DNA from: an uncultured Collinsella sp.
Lineage (GTDB): Bacteria > Actinomycetota > Coriobacteriia > Coriobacteriales > Coriobacteriaceae
Assembly: GCA_900542315.1 (NCBI GenBank)
Contig: UQMV01000004.1
Location: 20,865 to 84,864, forward strand
Reading direction: 5' to 3'
Length of the DNA: 64,000 nt
This document shows positions 60,729 to 64,000 of this stretch, piece by piece. Position 1 is the stretch's first letter. Every line of letters begins with the position of its first letter. The notes under the pieces are model-generated. The model saw nothing but the letters and a program-made list of their open reading frames with translations, was not told the origin of the DNA and made no database searches. Both the position numbers and the translations under genes were made by a program.

Positions 60729-60777
60729 TTGAAGTGCTAAAAACACGCTGATAATCTATAGAACGTCATAGGACGTT
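60729..60777 (+). promoter_or_regulatory. Promoter and operator of the YfcC-amidohydrolase operon
   Basis: TTGAAG (60729-60734) and a GATAAT/TAATCT box (60750-60757) form a candidate promoter. The perfect palindrome AACGTCATAGGACGTT (60762-60777) follows it, 60 bp before the YfcC start, where a repressor would block transcription. Confidence 0.62.
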
Positions 60778-60836
60778 TGCATTGCGCGAACGTTAAAGCG
60801 AGACACGATAAGGTCTCGGGTTCTTTGGAGGTATCT

Positions 60837-62300
60837 ATGTCAGATACGAAGGCGAAGAAGACAAACAGACGTTTCAAATTCAAATTACCGCACGTCTATA
60901 CGATCATGTTCTTGCTGATCGTGGTTTTTGCAGTTTTAACCTGGGTCGTTCCTTCTGGCCAATACCAGCGCAAGACGATCTCGACTGCGGCAGGCGAGCG
61001 CGAAGTCGCCGTTGCCGGAACCTATGAACAGGTCGATAAGAACTATACCGATTCCGAGACCGGCGAGACCGTTAACCTGGGCCAAGATATCTTTGCGGTC
61101 CTGCAGGCGCCTACTAAGGGTATTCAAGAGGCCGCCGACGTCGTTGCGTTCGTCTTGCTGATCGGCGGCTCGTTCGCGATCATCACCAAGACCAACGCGC
61201 TTAACGCCGGTATGAGCCGCGTGATTAAAAAGCTCAAAAACAAAGACATCCTCATCATTCCTATTACCATGACGCTGTTGTCCATTTGCGGCACCACGTT
61301 TGGCATGCCTGAGGAAGCCCTGCCGTTCTATGCCATCTTCATCCCCATCATGATGGGCATCGGATATGACTCCATGACGGCATTTATCATCTGCTTCCTC
61401 GGTCCCAACTTGGGCTACTGCGCCTCGACGATTGACCCGTTCAACGTTTTGATCGCGCAGGGCATCATTGGCATCGAGGGCAACCCGCAGCTGTGGTTGC
61501 GTGCCGTTGCATGGGTTATTTTCACCGCCGCCGGCATCGCATGGGCCATGCGTTATGCCATGCGCGTCAAGAAGAACCCCAAGTCGTCCGTTGCGTTCGA
61601 GGACGACAAACTCAAGCGCATTGAGTTCTCCGTGACCGATGCTTCCATCGAGGAGAAGTTCACCACTCGCCAGAAGCTCGTGCTGATTGATTTTGCCGGT
61701 GGTATGGCGCTTATCGTGTGGGGTCTTGTTACGCAGGGCTGGTATATGAACGAGATCTCTGCCGTGTTCCTTGGCATGGGGCTGCTCGCCGGTATCCTGG
61801 GCGGTCTTGACCAGCAGACCATCGCCGATGAGTTCGTTAAGGGTCTTGCCGACTTTGCCTACGCAGCCGTCGTTATCGGTATCGCTCGCGGCATTCTGGT
61901 CATCGCCGAGGGCGGCATGATTATCGACACCATCCTTCAGGCACTTGCCACTCTGCTTGCTGGAGCCCCTGCCGCCGTGTACACCACGTTCATGTACGTT
62001 GTCCTTGGCCTCCTGTCCTTCCTGGTTCCTTCGAGCTCCGGCCTAGCCGCGCTTACCATGCCTGTCATGGGTCCTTTGACCGAGCTTATGGGCCTCAACC
62101 CCGAAGCCGCCGTAACGGCGCTGCAGTTTGCCAACCAGACCATTAACACCATTAGCCCCGTGGCAGGTATGACGGTGGCGGGCCTTGCCGTGGCAAAGAT
62201 CTCGTTTGGCCAATGGTGGAAGACCATCTGGAAGTTCTTCATCTTCATGGTCGTGTTTGGCTTGGTCATTACCGCCATCTCCGGCATGCTTCCGGCGTAA
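60837..62300 (+). CDS. YfcC-family carrier (C4-dicarboxylate/amino-acid type)
   Basis: The 487-residue protein has about twelve membrane segments and two motifs of the YfcC/DcuC-type family, GTTFGMPEEALPFYAIFIP and SFLVPSSSGLAALTMPVMGP. Relatives carry C4-dicarboxylates, basic amino acids or related compounds. A polar loop of about 40 residues (residues 45-85) lies between the first two helices. GGAGG five bases before the ATG at 60837. With the amidohydrolase eleven bases downstream it suggests import of a compound that is then hydrolysed. Confidence 0.9.
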   Translation: MSDTKAKKTNRRFKFKLPHVYTIMFLLIVVFAVLTWVVPSGQYQRKTISTAAGEREVAVAGTYEQVDKNYTDSETGETVNLGQDIFAVLQAPTKGIQEAADVVAFVLLIGGSFAIITKTNALNAGMSRVIKKLKNKDILIIPITMTLLSICGTTFGMPEEALPFYAIFIPIMMGIGYDSMTAFIICFLGPNLGYCASTIDPFNVLIAQGIIGIEGNPQLWLRAVAWVIFTAAGIAWAMRYAMRVKKNPKSSVAFEDDKLKRIEFSVTDASIEEKFTTRQKLVLIDFAGGMALIVWGLVTQGWYMNEISAVFLGMGLLAGILGGLDQQTIADEFVKGLADFAYAAVVIGIARGILVIAEGGMIIDTILQALATLLAGAPAAVYTTFMYVVLGLLSFLVPSSSGLAALTMPVMGPLTELMGLNPEAAVTALQFANQTINTISPVAGMTVAGLAVAKISFGQWWKTIWKFFIFMVVFGLVITAISGMLPA

Positions 62301-62310
62301 GGAGGTCGCG

Positions 62311-63894
62311 ATGTCCGATCGTTTGACGGTGCTGACGTCCAAGAGCGTCTTCACCGGTACGGAAGACCAGCCGTTTGAAGGTTTTGTCGCGGTACGCGGC
62401 AATCGGATTGAAGCCGTCGGTAGCGCTGGCGAGGCAGACTCGTTTCTCGCCCAGGCAGATGAGGTGATCGATTGTGGCGACAGAACGGTCATGCCTGGCT
62501 TGGTCGATGTGCATACGTTCTATACGGGCTGGGCGTTGCGGAGCTTGGGAGCCGACTTATCCGAAGCCTCTGACGTCGACGAAGTGGTAGCGCTTCTGCG
62601 TTTGTGGAAGGATGCCCATCTCGATTGTGCCGCCGCCTTTGGGCACGACCTTCCCGCATCGCTCGCCGAAGGCGCCGAGAATGAAAAAACGGCGGCAGCG
62701 CTCGACGACGCCTTCGGAGACGTTCCTGTTGTTTGCTTTACTCCGGGTGCCGAGACGTGCGTTCTCAACGCCGCCGCCAGCGAGCGCTATGGTTTTACGC
62801 CCGAGGCCTGCTACGCCGAGAAGACCTGGCGTATGATGCGGGACTTCCTGGCGCTTCCCGAGGTACGCGCCGGGTATTCTGATTACATGGCGATGCTGAA
62901 CGCTCGCGGTGTCACGGCTATCAAAGAGATGGCCTTCGACGACTATTACGGATTTGCCGACGAGATGGCGCGTCGTGAGGAATCTGGCGAGCTGACGGTT
63001 CGCGTCTCCATGATGTCGCAGCCGGTGGGCGCCGGGGCGAATCTGTCCTATGCTCGTGCGGCGCGCGATCGCTTCCAGGGATCGTTTGTTCGTTTCTCGG
63101 GCTTCAACCGTATGACCGATCGTGGCGTGTGGGCAGGACTTGCCGAGATGATCGATCCTTATGAGGAGACGGCCGATGCAGGGGCTGCCGGCAAGACGGT
63201 TGTCGAGGAGCCCGAGTGGGGTTTGATTGAGGACGAGCTGCGCGCGATTGATGCCGAGGGCTTCCGTTACTCGCTTCATTGTCAGGGTGACGGCGCCGTT
63301 CGCCACACCGTTGCGCTGTATGCTTCGCTGCCGCGAGATGAACACGGAGTCATGCTTCAACGCCATGCGATTACCGACCTCGAGAACTCTGATCCGGAAG
63401 ACCTTGCCCTGTTTGGCAAGCTGGGCGGAATCTGCGAGGTCTACCCCCAGATCCTCACGCTCGATAAACGCGAGGACTGCCTGTCGATGATGCGTCGGCA
63501 GATCGGCGAGGTCCGACTGCTGCACAGCTGGAACCGTCGCGGTATGGAAGACGCGGGGTGCACGGTGTGCTGTGGCACCGACCTCCCGCTCTTGATTCCG
63601 AGCTTGGGCGAATCAGTATTTAGCGCATGCGGCGGTTTCTTTGCCGACGGTTTGTCCGTGAATGAGGGCAATACGCTGACGATTGCCGAGCTCCTTCGTG
63701 CGTGGACGGCAGGGGGCGCATATGACCTCATGCGCGAGGATGAGCTGGGGACGCTCGAGGCCGGTAAGCTTGCCGACATCTGTGTGCTCGATCGCGATGT
63801 GTTTGGCCTTGACTACCATGATGCTTGTGACCTTGCTGTTGATATGACCATGTCGGACGGACGTATCGTGTTCGACCGAAATAAGGAGGTTTAG
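62311..63894 (+). CDS. Amidohydrolase (YtcJ-like)
   Basis: The 527-residue protein looks like a YtcJ-type amidohydrolase: start SKSVFTGTEDQPFEGFVAV, MPGLVDVHTF, a large middle domain, RYSLHCQGDGAVRHTV, QRHAITDLEN and CCGTDLPLLIPSLG, then GTLEAGKLADICVLDRD. The first metal motif is usually HxH; here it is His68-Thr-Phe70, so one ligand is missing, while the later His and Asp ligands are present. Substrate unknown. AAGGAGG before the ATG, eleven bases after the carrier stop. Confidence 0.88.
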   Translation: MSDRLTVLTSKSVFTGTEDQPFEGFVAVRGNRIEAVGSAGEADSFLAQADEVIDCGDRTVMPGLVDVHTFYTGWALRSLGADLSEASDVDEVVALLRLWKDAHLDCAAAFGHDLPASLAEGAENEKTAAALDDAFGDVPVVCFTPGAETCVLNAAASERYGFTPEACYAEKTWRMMRDFLALPEVRAGYSDYMAMLNARGVTAIKEMAFDDYYGFADEMARREESGELTVRVSMMSQPVGAGANLSYARAARDRFQGSFVRFSGFNRMTDRGVWAGLAEMIDPYEETADAGAAGKTVVEEPEWGLIEDELRAIDAEGFRYSLHCQGDGAVRHTVALYASLPRDEHGVMLQRHAITDLENSDPEDLALFGKLGGICEVYPQILTLDKREDCLSMMRRQIGEVRLLHSWNRRGMEDAGCTVCCGTDLPLLIPSLGESVFSACGGFFADGLSVNEGNTLTIAELLRAWTAGGAYDLMREDELGTLEAGKLADICVLDRDVFGLDYHDACDLAVDMTMSDGRIVFDRNKEV

Positions 63895-63895
63895 C

Positions 63896-64000
63896 ATGCC
63901 TGAAACCAAACCGACGCTGCGTCGCGAGCAGATCGCGGGCATGAACATCCACTACATCATGTGGTCGCTCGACTATTTTTTGGATACGCAACAGCGCCTG
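63896..64000 (+). CDS. Start of a gene cut by the window edge (TIM-barrel epimerase-like?)
   Basis: AAGGAGG lies six bases upstream of the ATG at 63896, one base after the amidohydrolase stop codon. The 35 visible residues include REQIAGMNIHYIMWSLDYFL, a start style I associate with xylose-isomerase-like TIM-barrel proteins. It is most likely the next gene of the catabolic operon; the family is uncertain. Confidence 0.55.
   Translation, partial: MPETKPTLRREQIAGMNIHYIMWSLDYFLDTQQRL

Overview
The window looks like ordinary chromosome of a gut-type Coriobacteriia, most likely Collinsella or a close relative. This is inferred from the GC-rich coding sequence, the anaerobic gene set (oxygen-independent NrdD/NrdG, flavodoxin with DUF3793, a YfcC carrier, an iron-sulfur aldo/keto reductase), T-box control of pheST, and protein families common in that class (DUF4012, secreted coiled-coil proteins). 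The species call was not tested by any search. There is no rRNA, CRISPR array, prophage or recognisable insertion sequence; one tRNA (Val, GAC) is present.

Layout. 1-2.2 kb: the start of a pilus-type (SAF/CpaB-like) operon and rsgA, reading left. 2.4-7.0 kb: a calcium-type P-ATPase diverging from pyruvate kinase. 7.4-12.2 kb: a nuclease-fold protein of unknown role, a zinc phospholipase-C-like protein, and an ECF metal transporter (cbiM-cbiQ-cbiO) behind a promoter that carries a NikR-like operator. 12.4-16.5 kb: pheT and pheS with a T-box leader. 16.6-23.2 kb: M32 carboxypeptidase, glmM, a large DUF4012 surface protein and a DMT permease. 23.4-29.1 kb: tRNA-Val, then nrdD-nrdG with an NrdR box, then a folate cluster (folE, HD hydrolase, folB). 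29.2-36.6 kb: small housekeeping genes, including a SlyD-type FKBP directly followed by a UreE-like protein, a Fur regulator, acylphosphatase, RNase HI and a LysR regulator. 36.6-45.0 kb: metY behind a short cysteine-containing leader peptide, a secreted protein, ketopantoate-reductase, cyclase, aldo/keto reductase and Gfo/Idh oxidoreductases, and endonuclease IV. 45.2-48.3 kb: a polar amino-acid ABC transporter. 48.4-52.1 kb: flavodoxin/DUF3793, a membrane HMA protein behind a CsoR-like site, and an SOS-type Y-family polymerase with YolD. 52.3-54.7 kb: an isolated alcohol-dehydrogenase-like domain and pgi. 54.9-57.8 kb: a compact operon of an unknown protein, a ClpP-like protease and a VirD4/TraG-like ATPase, the only stretch with a clear mobile-element flavour. 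58.2-64.0 kb: two HAD phosphatases, then a GntR regulator, YfcC carrier, amidohydrolase and a cut-off gene that read as one catabolic locus.

The most unusual non-coding signal is a set of long, different hairpins between genes (arms of 11-35 bp). Two copies, upstream of the Gfo/Idh and endonuclease IV genes, share ends and loop but differ in the stem, with partly compensating changes. Other examples sit between nrdD and nrdG, between pheS and pheT, upstream of the nuclease-fold gene, and on both sides of the alcohol-dehydrogenase-like gene. Metals are a second thread: a NikR-like site, SlyD plus UreE without urease, a CsoR-like site and a Fur regulator. Start codons were often moved inward from the longest frame to sites with a good Shine-Dalgarno sequence; each case is explained in its entry.
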